From Frigoribacterium sp. Leaf263 (GTDB taxonomy: Bacteria > Actinomycetota > Actinomycetes > Actinomycetales > Microbacteriaceae): 64,000 bases of DNA. The position numbers were made by a program, and so were the translations under genes. Under the pieces are notes generated by a model. That model saw only the letters and a program-made list of their open reading frames with translations. It ran no database searches and was not told the DNA's origin. The stretch spans positions 387,297 through 451,296 of the forward strand of contig NZ_LMMO01000003.1 in NCBI RefSeq assembly GCF_001422285.1, in the 5' to 3' direction. Shown one piece after another: positions 7,595 through 15,139 of this stretch (positions within the stretch are counted from its first letter, which is position 1; each line of letters starts with the position of its first letter).

Positions 7595-9595
7595 CTACGG
7601 TGCGCGGTTCAGGTCGACGGTGAGGACGTGCACGGGCTCGACGAACGCGTCGAGACGGACGTAGTTGTCGTCGCCCCAGGTCCAGGACTGGCCGGTGATG
7701 AGGTCCCTGACCGTGTAGGTGCCGCCGGGGGTGAGCCCGAACTTCGTCACGTCGAGGTGGACGGTGGTCTCCCGCGCCGAGTGCGGGTCGACGTTGGCGA
7801 CGACGATCACGGCGTCGGCGCGCCCGCTGCGGGTGTGCGCGCGAGAGAGGTACTTCGAGAAGACGAGCACGGCGTCGTCGTCGCTCGAGTGCACCTCGAG
7901 GTTGCGCAGCTGACGCAGCGCGGGGTGCGACGCCCGGATGCGGTTGAGCTGGGTCAGGTAGGGGGCGATCGACGCGCCGGCCGCCTCGGCCGCGGCCCAG
8001 TCGCGGGGCTTGAACTCGTACTTCTCGTTGTCGATGTTCTCTTCGCTGCCGGGACGCGCGACGTCCTCGATGAGCTCGTAACCCGAGTAGACGCCCCAGG
8101 TCGGCGACGCCGTGGCGGCGATGGCGGCGCGGATCTTGTAGGCCGACTGCCCGCCGTACTGCAGGTACGGCGTGAGGATGTCGTGGGTGTTGACGAACAG
8201 GTTCGGGCGGAGCCAGCCGCTGGTCTCCTTCGACAGCTCGGTGAGGTACTCCTCGAGCTCCCACTTCTCGTTTCGCCAGGTGAAGTACGTGTACGACTGG
8301 TGGAAGCCGACCTGGGCGAGGGCCTGCATCATGGCGGGCTTCGTGAAGGCCTCCGAGAGGAAGACCACCTCGGGGTTCGTCTCGCGGATCTCGTGCAGCA
8401 GCCACTCCCAGAAGCGGACGGGCTTGGTGTGGGGGTTGTCGACCCGGAAGATCGTGACGCCGAGGTCGATCCAGTACCGGACGATCCGGAGCACCTCGCG
8501 GCTCAGCCCGTCGTAGTCGTTGTCGAAGTTCAGGGGGTAGATGTCCTGGTACTTCTTCGGGGGGTTCTCGGCGTACGCGATCGTGCCGTCGGGCAGGGTC
8601 GTGAACCACTCGGGGTGCTCGGTCACCCAGGGGTGGTCGGGCGAGCACTGCAGGGCCAGGTCGAGGGCCAGCTCGAGTCCGCTGTTCCTGGCGGCCTCGA
8701 CGAACCAGCGGAAGTCGGCGACCGTCCCGAGCTCGGGGTGGATGGCGTCGTGCCCGCCGTCGGCCGATCCGATGGCGTAGGGGGATCCCGGATCGTCGGG
8801 CCCCGCGGTGAGGGTATTGTTCGGTCCCTTGCGGAAGGTCGTGCCGATCGGGTGCACCGGCGGGATGTAGACGACGTCGAAGCCCATGCGGCTGATGGCG
8901 GGCAGGCGTCGGGCGGCCGTGCGGAACGTGCCGCTCTTCCAGCTGCCGTCGGCCTGCTTGCGGGCGCCTTCGCTGCGCGGGAAGAACTCGTACCAGCTGC
9001 CGAGCCCCGCTCGGCTGCGCTCGACGCGGAGGGTCTCCACGGAGCTGCGGGTGCGCAGGCTCGCGAGCGGCCTGCTCGCGAAGACGGCCGCCAGTCGCGG
9101 GTCGGTGGCGACGCGGAGGCGCGCCCCGGCGGACAGCGACGTGTTGCCGAGCGCCGTGGCGGCGTCGCGGACGAGGACGGTCTCGGGGTAGTCGTCGACA
9201 GCGGCGGCCAGCAGCTCGCTGCCGAGCGCGAAGGTCACGTCGACGTCGAGCTCTGCCGGGATCTTGATCTCGGCCGTGTGCAGCCAGGTCGCCCAGTCGT
9301 CCGTGTACGCCTCGACCTGCCAGGTCCAGTCGCCCTCGGTCTCGAGCTGCACCTCGGTGGTCCACCGATCGGTGCCCGGGATGCCCGCGGTGAGCGGATG
9401 CCGCGTGGTCTCGCCGGTCGGATCGATGAGGAGGAGGTCCGCACCGATCAGGTCGTGGCCCTCGCGGAACACGGTGGCGCCGAACGGCACCACCTCGCCG
9501 GAGAACGCCTTCGTCGGGAACACCCGGTCAGGGGTGGTCGGGGTCAGTGCCGTGACGGGGATCCGTCCGACCTTGGGCTCGTATGCAGTCGACAC
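7595..9595 (-). CDS. glgE: Alpha-1,4-glucan:maltose-1-phosphate maltosyltransferase GlgE
   Basis: 666 residues. It extends alpha-glucan with maltosyl units from maltose-1-phosphate, the actinobacterial route from trehalose or from GlgM product to glucan. An N-terminal helical/beta region (1-195) precedes a GH13_3 barrel with the family motif around NPPKKYQD (344-351), nucleophile Asp386 (FRVDNPHTKP), Glu415 (LSEAF) and Asp472 (NTHD). The GTG at 9595 is chosen because a minus-strand -10 hexamer TAGCGT (9608-9603) ends seven bases before it, indicating a leaderless mRNA; no Shine-Dalgarno is visible. TreS and maltokinase are not in the window. Confidence 0.95.
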   Translation of the reverse strand: MSTAYEPKVGRIPVTALTPTTPDRVFPTKAFSGEVVPFGATVFREGHDLIGADLLLIDPTGETTRHPLTAGIPGTDRWTTEVQLETEGDWTWQVEAYTDDWATWLHTAEIKIPAELDVDVTFALGSELLAAAVDDYPETVLVRDAATALGNTSLSAGARLRVATDPRLAAVFASRPLASLRTRSSVETLRVERSRAGLGSWYEFFPRSEGARKQADGSWKSGTFRTAARRLPAISRMGFDVVYIPPVHPIGTTFRKGPNNTLTAGPDDPGSPYAIGSADGGHDAIHPELGTVADFRWFVEAARNSGLELALDLALQCSPDHPWVTEHPEWFTTLPDGTIAYAENPPKKYQDIYPLNFDNDYDGLSREVLRIVRYWIDLGVTIFRVDNPHTKPVRFWEWLLHEIRETNPEVVFLSEAFTKPAMMQALAQVGFHQSYTYFTWRNEKWELEEYLTELSKETSGWLRPNLFVNTHDILTPYLQYGGQSAYKIRAAIAATASPTWGVYSGYELIEDVARPGSEENIDNEKYEFKPRDWAAAEAAGASIAPYLTQLNRIRASHPALRQLRNLEVHSSDDDAVLVFSKYLSRAHTRSGRADAVIVVANVDPHSARETTVHLDVTKFGLTPGGTYTVRDLITGQSWTWGDDNYVRLDAFVEPVHVLTVDLNRAP

Positions 9596-9602
9596 GTCAG
9601 CG

Positions 9603-9608
9603 ACGCTA
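9603..9608 (-). promoter_or_regulatory. -10 box of leaderless glgE-glgB operon
   Basis: TAGCGT on the minus strand, seven bases before the GTG, the same geometry as at glgX, guaB1, nnrD and the amino-acid binding-protein gene. Confidence 0.6.
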
Positions 9609-9727
9609 CCCGGTATCGCGCGGGGTCGGCCCTGGTCGGAGAGGTCGTCCCCCTCCGGGGCTCGGAGACGACCGATCGGGGTACAGAATGCCGTCCGCAT
9701 CGGTGGGGACAGACGGTCTCGTCCGTT

Positions 9728-9852
9728 TTGCCCCCCGTTCTGGGTCGGTGCACATGCATGAAAAAGCTATGTCCGCACTTAGGGGGACCGCTACTGTCGT
9801 AGACGTCAGCCAGGCCTGCCCGCCCAGTGGGAACACCGAGAGCCCGGCGCCG
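9728..9852 (+). promoter_or_regulatory. Promoter-leader element, copy 1, upstream of SipW-type cluster
   Basis: Contains -35 ATGTCC (9769-9774), a 17-base spacer holding GGGGGACC (9782-9789) and -10 TACTGT (9792-9797). CCCCCC (9731-9736) lies upstream. The transcribed part contains GCCTGCCCGCCC (9814-9825) and CCGAGAGCCCGGCGCC (9836-9851). All these blocks recur in the same order and nearly the same spacing at 13653-13779. The predicted leader before the ATG at 9976 is about 170 bases, long enough for a cis-acting RNA. Confidence 0.65.
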
Positions 9853-9975
9853 CTGACCACCCTCCGGACCCGAACATCCGGCATCCCCCGCTCACACCGC
9901 ATCGCCCTGGCCGTCCTCCCGACGGACGGCCCGGGGCGCTGCTCGTCGCGCCGTCACGGCGCGGATAGGACCGTC

Positions 9976-10551
9976 ATGAACAAGCTCGTCAAAGGCTCCA
10001 TCGCCGCCGCGGCAGGCGTCGCACTCCTCCTCGGCGGTGCGGGCACCTTCGCCCTCTGGAACGCCAACACGGAGGTCTCCGCGGCGAGCGTCAGCTCCGG
10101 CACCCTGGCGCTGACGACGAGCGGCGCGGGCACCTGGACGGACATCACCAACGGGCGCAACGTCGCGATCTCTGACGTCTCGCAGTACCGGATCGTCCCG
10201 GGCAACAAGCTCCGCTTCACCCAGACCATGAAGATCGACGCGTCGGGCAACGACCTGGTCGCCGATCTCGCCTACTCGACCGCGTCGGTCACGGGTTCGC
10301 TCAAGGGCATCGCGACCACCACGATGAGCGTCTCCAGCGCCGCGGGCTCGAGCGCCCTGCCGGCGGGTGTGACGGCCGACCCGGCGGCCCCCGGCAGCTT
10401 CGTCGTCCGGCCCGTCGCCGCCGGCAGCACGACCGCCGTCGTCACCTTCGTGGTCGAGCTCCCGCAGGCGACCGAGGGTGCGGCGAGCATGAACGGTACC
10501 CTCGACCTCAGCAAGCTGACCTTCACCCTCAAGCAGCGCGCCATCGCCTGA
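9976..10551 (+). CDS. SipW-dependent-type exported protein 1 (TasA/camelysin-like)
   Basis: 191 residues. Residues 4-28 form a signal sequence of the alternate SipW-cognate type (lysines, alanine-rich core, then GGAGTFALWNAN), which Gram-positive bacteria use for TasA, CalY and relatives. The mature part is a threonine- and serine-rich, cysteine-free beta-type domain of about 155 residues, as expected of a fibre or surface subunit. ATG 9976 has AGGA eight bases upstream. It is the first gene of a same-strand run ending in a matching signal peptidase at 13053. Inferred role: a secreted structural subunit; no specific ligand can be deduced. Confidence 0.75.
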   Translation: MNKLVKGSIAAAAGVALLLGGAGTFALWNANTEVSAASVSSGTLALTTSGAGTWTDITNGRNVAISDVSQYRIVPGNKLRFTQTMKIDASGNDLVADLAYSTASVTGSLKGIATTTMSVSSAAGSSALPAGVTADPAAPGSFVVRPVAAGSTTAVVTFVVELPQATEGAASMNGTLDLSKLTFTLKQRAIA

Positions 10552-10589
10552 TCCCCACCAGCCACCACCACCGAGACGGGAGACGCGCG

Positions 10590-11195
10590 ATGAGCCGACC
10601 GGCAGCCGCCGCGCGTCGTCACCGTGCGGAACCCTCGCGACGAGCCGGCGGTCTCCGCCGGCTCGTCCGATCCACCTGGTCGGCCACCGGCCTCGTCGTC
10701 GTCGGTCTCCTGGCCCTCGTCGCGACCGCCGGCGGCACCTACGCCCTCCTCGGGGCCTCGGCGACCAGCAACGCGTCGGTCATCGCATCCGGCTCCGCCT
10801 CCGTCACCGTGGGCAGCGTCTCGTCGCTCGACGTCGCGAAGCTCGGGCCGGGTCGCTCGGTCTCGGGGACGTTCGTCGTGAGGAACACCGGCACGGTTCC
10901 GCTGCAGCTCCGCCTCACGGGCACGACCCCCACGAGCGTCGACGCCGCGGTGGTGGGCGAGCTCACCGCGGCGGTCGCCGTCCTGCGGAGCGGCTCCTCG
11001 TGCGCGGTCTCGACCGCGGGCGCCTCGACCCGGGCGGCCTCGTTCGACACCGGCGCGTCGTGGGCCGTCCTGCCGGCGGGTCAGTCGCTGACCGCCTGTC
11101 TCGTCCTCGCTCTCGACGCCGACGCTCCGGCCACCGTGCAGAACACGGCCGCCTCCGTCGGGTTCGTCGTCGCCGGGACGCAGGTCGCCCCGTGA
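10590..11195 (+). CDS. SipW-type exported protein 2
   Basis: 201 residues. A basic N-terminus (1-28) leads into one hydrophobic segment (about 32-54, ending GGTYALLGASA) of the same alternate signal type as the preceding protein. The mature domain contains VRNTGTVPLQLRL, a beta-strand pattern common in TasA-like and DUF11-like surface domains, and two cysteines (in SSCAV and TACLV) that could form a disulfide outside the cell. It lies 38 bases after gene 1 and its stop overlaps the next GTG start. Probably a minor subunit or adaptor of the same structure. Confidence 0.7.
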   Translation: MSRPAAAARRHRAEPSRRAGGLRRLVRSTWSATGLVVVGLLALVATAGGTYALLGASATSNASVIASGSASVTVGSVSSLDVAKLGPGRSVSGTFVVRNTGTVPLQLRLTGTTPTSVDAAVVGELTAAVAVLRSGSSCAVSTAGASTRAASFDTGASWAVLPAGQSLTACLVLALDADAPATVQNTAASVGFVVAGTQVAP

Positions 11196-12112
11196 CGCGC
11201 CGTCGCACCCGCCCCGTCGCCCGGCGCGGCCTCGTGCTCGCGCTGCTCGCGGGCGTCGTCATCGGCGCGACGCTCGCGACCGGCGGCGCCGCGGTCGCCC
11301 TCTGGACGACCAGCGCCCCGGCCGCGACGCGCGTCGCCACCGGGGCCGTGGGTCTCAGCGCGACCGACCTCGCGTCCCTCCAGCGCGACTACACGGCCTC
11401 CGTCCCCGCGGTCACCGGATCGTGGTCGTTCACGAACACGGGCACGGTGGACGCCGACTACTCGACCACGGCGTCCCTGGCCTCCGGCAGCTCCGCAGCG
11501 CTCGCGTCCTCGATCTCGGTCGTGGCCTGGCCCGTCGCGCGCGGGCAGACGCCCGCCGCGGCGTGCACGGCGTCCGCAGCGGTCGGAGCCGGCTCGGTCT
11601 CGGGCACGTGGGCCGCGCCTCCTCGGCTCGGCGGGTCGCTCGCAGCGGGCGCGTCGGTCGCCTGGTGCCTCCGCTCGTCGACGTCGACGTCGTCGCCCCT
11701 CGGACGCGTCACGCCCGTGCTGACCGCATCCCTCGCGGCCGGGTCGTGGCGTGCTCCGGCCCAGGAGCGCCGCTTCGTCCAGAACAACACAGTGCCGCCC
11801 CGCCAGACGGCCACCTGCTCGTCCACCGACATCTACTACGCGTGGCTCGACTTCGACCCGTCGGACCGACCCATCGAGACCACCTACGGTTCGTTCGTCG
11901 GATCGACCCGGGTCGGCACGGCCACCGAGACCGGCCACTACCCGCACTTCGCCTTCACCCGCGAGACGCTCCCGAAGAACCCCTACGGCGACGGTCGCAT
12001 CACGGTCGACATCCGCGTGGTGGTCGACGGCGTCGCGGGTGCCGTCGCCGCGACGGGCGTCGTCGTCGCCGGTCAGGACCCGAACGGCCTGAGGAACATC
12101 CAGTGCCCGTGA
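11192..12112 (+). CDS. SipW-type exported protein 3 with extra C-terminal domain
   Basis: 306 residues. An arginine-rich start and a hydrophobic core (about 13-40, with GGAAVALWTTS) give the third alternate signal sequence in a row. Residues 45-185 repeat the fold suggested by protein 2, including the WSFTNTGTVDADYS strand pattern, and carry two cysteines (in AACTA and AWCLR). A further C-terminal region of about 115 residues, with its own cysteine pair (Cys in TATCSS and the penultimate residue), has no counterpart in the other members. The GTG start overlaps the preceding stop (GTGA). Inferred: a tip or anchoring subunit of a surface assembly. Confidence 0.65.
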   Translation: MTRRRTRPVARRGLVLALLAGVVIGATLATGGAAVALWTTSAPAATRVATGAVGLSATDLASLQRDYTASVPAVTGSWSFTNTGTVDADYSTTASLASGSSAALASSISVVAWPVARGQTPAAACTASAAVGAGSVSGTWAAPPRLGGSLAAGASVAWCLRSSTSTSSPLGRVTPVLTASLAAGSWRAPAQERRFVQNNTVPPRQTATCSSTDIYYAWLDFDPSDRPIETTYGSFVGSTRVGTATETGHYPHFAFTRETLPKNPYGDGRITVDIRVVVDGVAGAVAATGVVVAGQDPNGLRNIQCP

Positions 12113-13056
12113 ACGACGACGGGACGGCGCCGGACCCGACGCCCCGCGCCAGGGCGAGTCGCGCCGTGGTGGTCGCCGTCGTCGCAGCCGTGCTGATGCC
12201 GGCGCTCGTCGGCGGGCCGGCGGCGACGGTCGCCCACGCCGCGGCACCCCGCGAGGGTGCCGGCGCGGGGCGACGCGCCGACCCGCCGAGACTCATGCTC
12301 AGCGCCGACGGGCTGCGCTGGCAGGTGCGCCTCACGGCGGGACCCACGGCGGCGGGGGAGGCGCTCGTGCCCGGCGGGACGACCTCGACCACGTTCTGGG
12401 TGAAGAACGTCACCAGCGACCCGGCCGTGCTCGCGGCGCGCGTCGTCGACGTCGAGGTCTCGTCCCCGGCCTTCGCCCGCGATCTGACCGTCACGGCGAC
12501 CCGGGGCGCCGAGACGTCGGCCGACCCGACGCCCTCCCTGCCGCTCGGCTCGCCGGCCTGCACGGCCCTCAGGGCACCGGGGCTGCTCTCGGCCGGGGAG
12601 GAGGCGCCGGTCACCGTGGCGCTCGCACTCGCCGAGAGCGCCACCGGGTCGTCGGCCGGGCAGTCGGTGGGCGTGACCGTGCTCGTGTCGCTCGCGGGAC
12701 GTGCGGGCGACGCCGCCGACGAGTGCCCGTCGCCCGCCGTCCCCGGGGCCGCGATGCTGCGAGGCGGCGAGTGGGACGTCGCGGGAGACGCGGACGTCCG
12801 GTCCGCCGACGGAGTCGTCGCATCGTCGACCGGACCCGTCGCCGCGGGCGCCGCCTCGGGGGAGACCTCCCCCCGGTTCATCGGTCTCCCTCTGCCCGGG
12901 GAATGGCTCCCGCTGCTGCTCGGCGCCGTGTCCCTCCTCGCCGGCGGCTTCGTGGCGCTCGGCCGCCGTCGTCCCGAGGCCCACGCCGACGCGTCCGCCG
13001 ACCCCGGCTCCACCGCCGCCGCGAGCCGCGATGCGACCGACCGGACGGGCGCATGA
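12109..13056 (+). CDS. Exported, membrane-anchored protein of the SipW-type cluster
   Basis: 315 residues. An N-terminal hydrophobic segment (about 19-45, ending VAHAAA) looks like an ordinary cleavable signal peptide. A beta-rich domain follows, with TTSTTFWVKNVTSDPAVL, which resembles the strand pattern of the cluster's other mature domains, and three cysteines. A C-terminal hydrophobic segment (about 264-286) is followed by GRRRPEAH, a stop-transfer tail. No clear LPxTG sortase motif is seen. The GTG at 12109 overlaps the previous stop; an in-frame GTG at 12103 is equally possible. Probably the anchor or assembly factor that holds the secreted subunits at the membrane. Confidence 0.65.
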   Translation: MNDDGTAPDPTPRARASRAVVVAVVAAVLMPALVGGPAATVAHAAAPREGAGAGRRADPPRLMLSADGLRWQVRLTAGPTAAGEALVPGGTTSTTFWVKNVTSDPAVLAARVVDVEVSSPAFARDLTVTATRGAETSADPTPSLPLGSPACTALRAPGLLSAGEEAPVTVALALAESATGSSAGQSVGVTVLVSLAGRAGDAADECPSPAVPGAAMLRGGEWDVAGDADVRSADGVVASSTGPVAAGAASGETSPRFIGLPLPGEWLPLLLGAVSLLAGGFVALGRRRPEAHADASADPGSTAAASRDATDRTGA

Positions 13057-13655
13057 CCGCGCGCCGCGCCTCCTCGGCGGGGACGGGTGCGCTCCACAGC
13101 ATCGGCGTCGGCCTGAGCGCCGGGCTCCTCCTGATCGTGGTCGCGCTCGCCGTGGTGCTCGTCGTCGTGCCGAAGGCGACCGGGTCGACCCCGCTGACGG
13201 TCCTCACCAGCTCGATGGAGCCGAGTCTGCCGCCCGGCACGCTCCTCGTCGTCCGGCCGACGCCCGTCGACGAGATCCGCGTGGGCGACGTGCTGACCTA
13301 CCAGATCGAGTCGGGACGACCGGAGGTCATCAGTCACCGGGTCATCGAGATCGCGTCGTCGTCGGACGGCACCACGTCGTTCGTCACGAAGGGCGACAAC
13401 AACGACGAGGCCGACGACGAGGCCGTGCTGCCGGTCCAGGTCAGGGGGACCCTCTGGTACAGCGTCCCCTGGCTCGGTTTCGTCAATCAGGCGGTGAACG
13501 GGTCGGCGCGCGCCTGGATCGTCCCGCTGCTGGCCGTGGCCCTGTTCGGCTACGCCGGCTACATGATCGTCTCCGGCCTCGTCGCGCACCGCGCGGAGCG
13601 CATCAGGCGGCGGGGGCGCGGCCGTCGTTCGGCGGGGCGCTCGGCGCACGACTGA
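13053..13655 (+). CDS. sipW: Signal peptidase I, SipW (ER/archaeal) type
   Basis: 200 residues. Membrane segments lie at about 20-40 and 165-187, with the catalytic domain between them. The active serine is Ser54 in TSSMEPSLPPG; the usual bacterial lysine is replaced by His95 in ISHRVIEI, and KGDNNDEADD supplies the acidic residues, which is the pattern of SipW and the eukaryotic SEC11 subunit. Enzymes of this class process the alternate signal sequences of TasA-like proteins. The ATG overlaps the preceding stop, so it is translationally coupled to the four exported proteins, which are its probable substrates. The symbol refers to the family type. Confidence 0.88.
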   Translation: MTARRASSAGTGALHSIGVGLSAGLLLIVVALAVVLVVVPKATGSTPLTVLTSSMEPSLPPGTLLVVRPTPVDEIRVGDVLTYQIESGRPEVISHRVIEIASSSDGTTSFVTKGDNNDEADDEAVLPVQVRGTLWYSVPWLGFVNQAVNGSARAWIVPLLAVALFGYAGYMIVSGLVAHRAERIRRRGRGRRSAGRSAHD

Positions 13656-13779
13656 CCCCCCTTCTGGGGTGGGCGACGGGTCCGAGCATCCTTGTCCGTC
13701 GTTTGGGGGACCAGTACAGTCGAGACGACGACGCGGCCTGCCCGCCCGGAGCGACAACCGCCCCGAGAGCCCGGCGCCC
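13653..13779 (+). promoter_or_regulatory. Promoter-leader element, copy 2, downstream of sipW
   Basis: Begins at the sipW stop codon. -35 TTGTCC (13692-13697), 17-base spacer with GGGGGACC (13705-13712), -10 TACAGT (13715-13720), then GCCTGCCCGCCC (13736-13747) and CCGAGAGCCCGGCGCC (13763-13778), matching copy 1 block by block. No recognisable protein gene follows on this strand before 13971. Confidence 0.6.
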
Positions 13780-13940
13780 GTCGATCGGCGACGTCCCGAC
13801 TGCGGACGCCCCGTCGGGTGCATGGACCGCTCAGACCCGAGGCTGTCCCGTGCGATCGACGAACACGGCGAGCGACGGTGAGCGCCCGGACCCGGCCCGA
13901 ACCGGTCCGGTCGCCACCCGAACCGCGTCGACGCGGTCTT
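13727..13940 (+). ncRNA. Candidate untranslated transcript from promoter copy 2
   Basis: The stretch downstream of promoter copy 2 lacks a convincing gene. It holds a GGACC/GGTCC inverted repeat near 13890 and the palindrome ACCGCGTCGACGCGGT (13922-13937), which could end a transcript of roughly 215 bases. Start and end are predictions, and a short unnoticed peptide cannot be excluded. Confidence 0.25.
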
Positions 13941-13971
13941 CCTCCGCCCCGGAGCCCGCCCGCACGGCCCG

Positions 13972-14628
13972 TCAGCCGACGAGTGCGGCGACGACGACCC
14001 CGCTCAGGGCGACGATCGCGAGGTGCGCCGCCACGGTGAGCGCGAACGCCCGACGGAACGCCGGCTTGCCGGTCTTGTGCCGGAGCAGCTGCTGCGCCAG
14101 GACCGCGCCCGGCCACCCGCCGGCGAGCCCGCAGACGAGGAGGGTCCGCTCCGGCACGCGTCGCGTGCCCCGCCGGGCGGCCCGCTTGTCGACCGCGTAG
14201 GCGATGGCCGTCCCGATGTTGAGCGCGACCAGCAGGCCGACCGCCCACCACCTCGCCCACAGCGCGTCCGGCGATCCCGCGCCCGGCCAGTGCCCGCCGG
14301 TCGTCAGCGCGACGGCGACGAGCGCCCCGCTCGCCACGACCGCCGCGGCCACAGCGGCCCGGCCCCGACGCGACGGTCGCGGAGACCTCGCTCTCGGGGG
14401 CGACCAGGCAGCCCCCGCTCGGGCCACGCGGACCGCCTGCGGTCGGCGATCCCCGTGGCCGTCGACGACGTACGAGTAGGCCTCCCCGGTGCGGGGGCGG
14501 GGCGTTCCGCGGCCGAAGGCGGTGATGTGCACGAAGACCCGGCCGCGACCGGACGCCGGACTCAGGAACCCGAAGCCCCGGGCGTCGTCCCAGCTCGTGA
14601 GCGTCCCCTCGACGCGCTGCTCCGCCAC
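13972..14628 (-). CDS. Cold-shock domain / DUF1294 membrane protein
   Basis: 218 residues. Residues 1-65 are a cold-shock OB fold with the RNA-binding signature DARGFGFLSP and RVFVHITAF. Then come a basic linker, two hydrophobic segments (about 88-106 and 126-144), and the DUF1294 region with KRAARRGTRRVPE, the glycine-rich LLVCGLAGGWPGA and a final membrane helix. This fused architecture is a known but functionally undefined family; nucleic-acid binding at the membrane is an inference. GTG 14628 lies three bases after the ybaK stop, making it the third gene of the glgX-ybaK unit. Confidence 0.85.
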   Translation of the reverse strand: MAEQRVEGTLTSWDDARGFGFLSPASGRGRVFVHITAFGRGTPRPRTGEAYSYVVDGHGDRRPQAVRVARAGAAWSPPRARSPRPSRRGRAAVAAAVVASGALVAVALTTGGHWPGAGSPDALWARWWAVGLLVALNIGTAIAYAVDKRAARRGTRRVPERTLLVCGLAGGWPGAVLAQQLLRHKTGKPAFRRAFALTVAAHLAIVALSGVVVAALVG

Positions 14629-14631
14629 GGT

Positions 14632-15132
14632 TCAGTCCCGTGCCACGGCGGCGTACCGGCCGTTCACGGCCCGCACGAGGTCGTCCGGCGCGATCTCGAC
14701 GTCGAACCCGCGCCTCCCGCCGCTGACGAACACGGTCGTGAAGGAGGCGCAGCTCGCGTCGATCACGGTCGTCGCCGCCGTCCGCTGCCCCAGGGGGCTG
14801 ATGCCGCCCACGACGTAGCCCGTGCGACGTTCGGCGAGGGCCGGGGCGGCCAGCACCGCCTTCTCGGCCCCGACCTCCGTCGCGAGCGCCTTGAGGTCGA
14901 GACGCCGCGAGACGGGCACCACGGCCACGACGAGGGCTCCGTCGGCCTCGACCATGAGCGTCTTGAGCACCCGATCGTCGGAGACCCCGAGGGCGGCGGC
15001 CGCCTCGGCGCCGTAGTCGGTCGCCGTGTCGCGGTGCTCGTAGGGATGCGCGACGAAGGCGATGCCGAGCGCGGTCAGGGCCGAGGTCGCCGGCGTCGAC
15101 GGACCGGACGAGGAGGCGCGGCTCGTCGACAC
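14632..15132 (-). CDS. ybaK: Cys-tRNA(Pro)/Cys-tRNA(Cys) deacylase YbaK
   Basis: 166 residues of the YbaK/EbsC editing-domain fold. Such enzymes hydrolyse mischarged Cys-tRNA(Pro) in trans. Diagnostic parts are the lysine in RVLKTLMVEADGAL, the VPVSRRLDLKALA strand-helix and the glycine-rich GYVVGGISPLGQ. The GTG at 15132 starts eight bases after the glgX stop. The N-terminal codons (TSRASSSGP) are made by a copy of the dispersed repeat at 15110-15121, so the true start could be further in; the fold itself begins near residue 17. Confidence 0.88.
   Translation of the reverse strand: MSTSRASSSGPSTPATSALTALGIAFVAHPYEHRDTATDYGAEAAAALGVSDDRVLKTLMVEADGALVVAVVPVSRRLDLKALATEVGAEKAVLAAPALAERRTGYVVGGISPLGQRTAATTVIDASCASFTTVFVSGGRRGFDVEIAPDDLVRAVNGRYAAVARD
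15110..15121 (+). repeat. Dispersed repeat core inside ybaK
   Basis: GAGGAGGCGCGG, followed by CTCGTCG. It lies in the first codons of ybaK on the opposite strand and encodes the low-complexity RASSS part. Confidence 0.6.
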
Positions 15133-15139
15133 GGGACGC

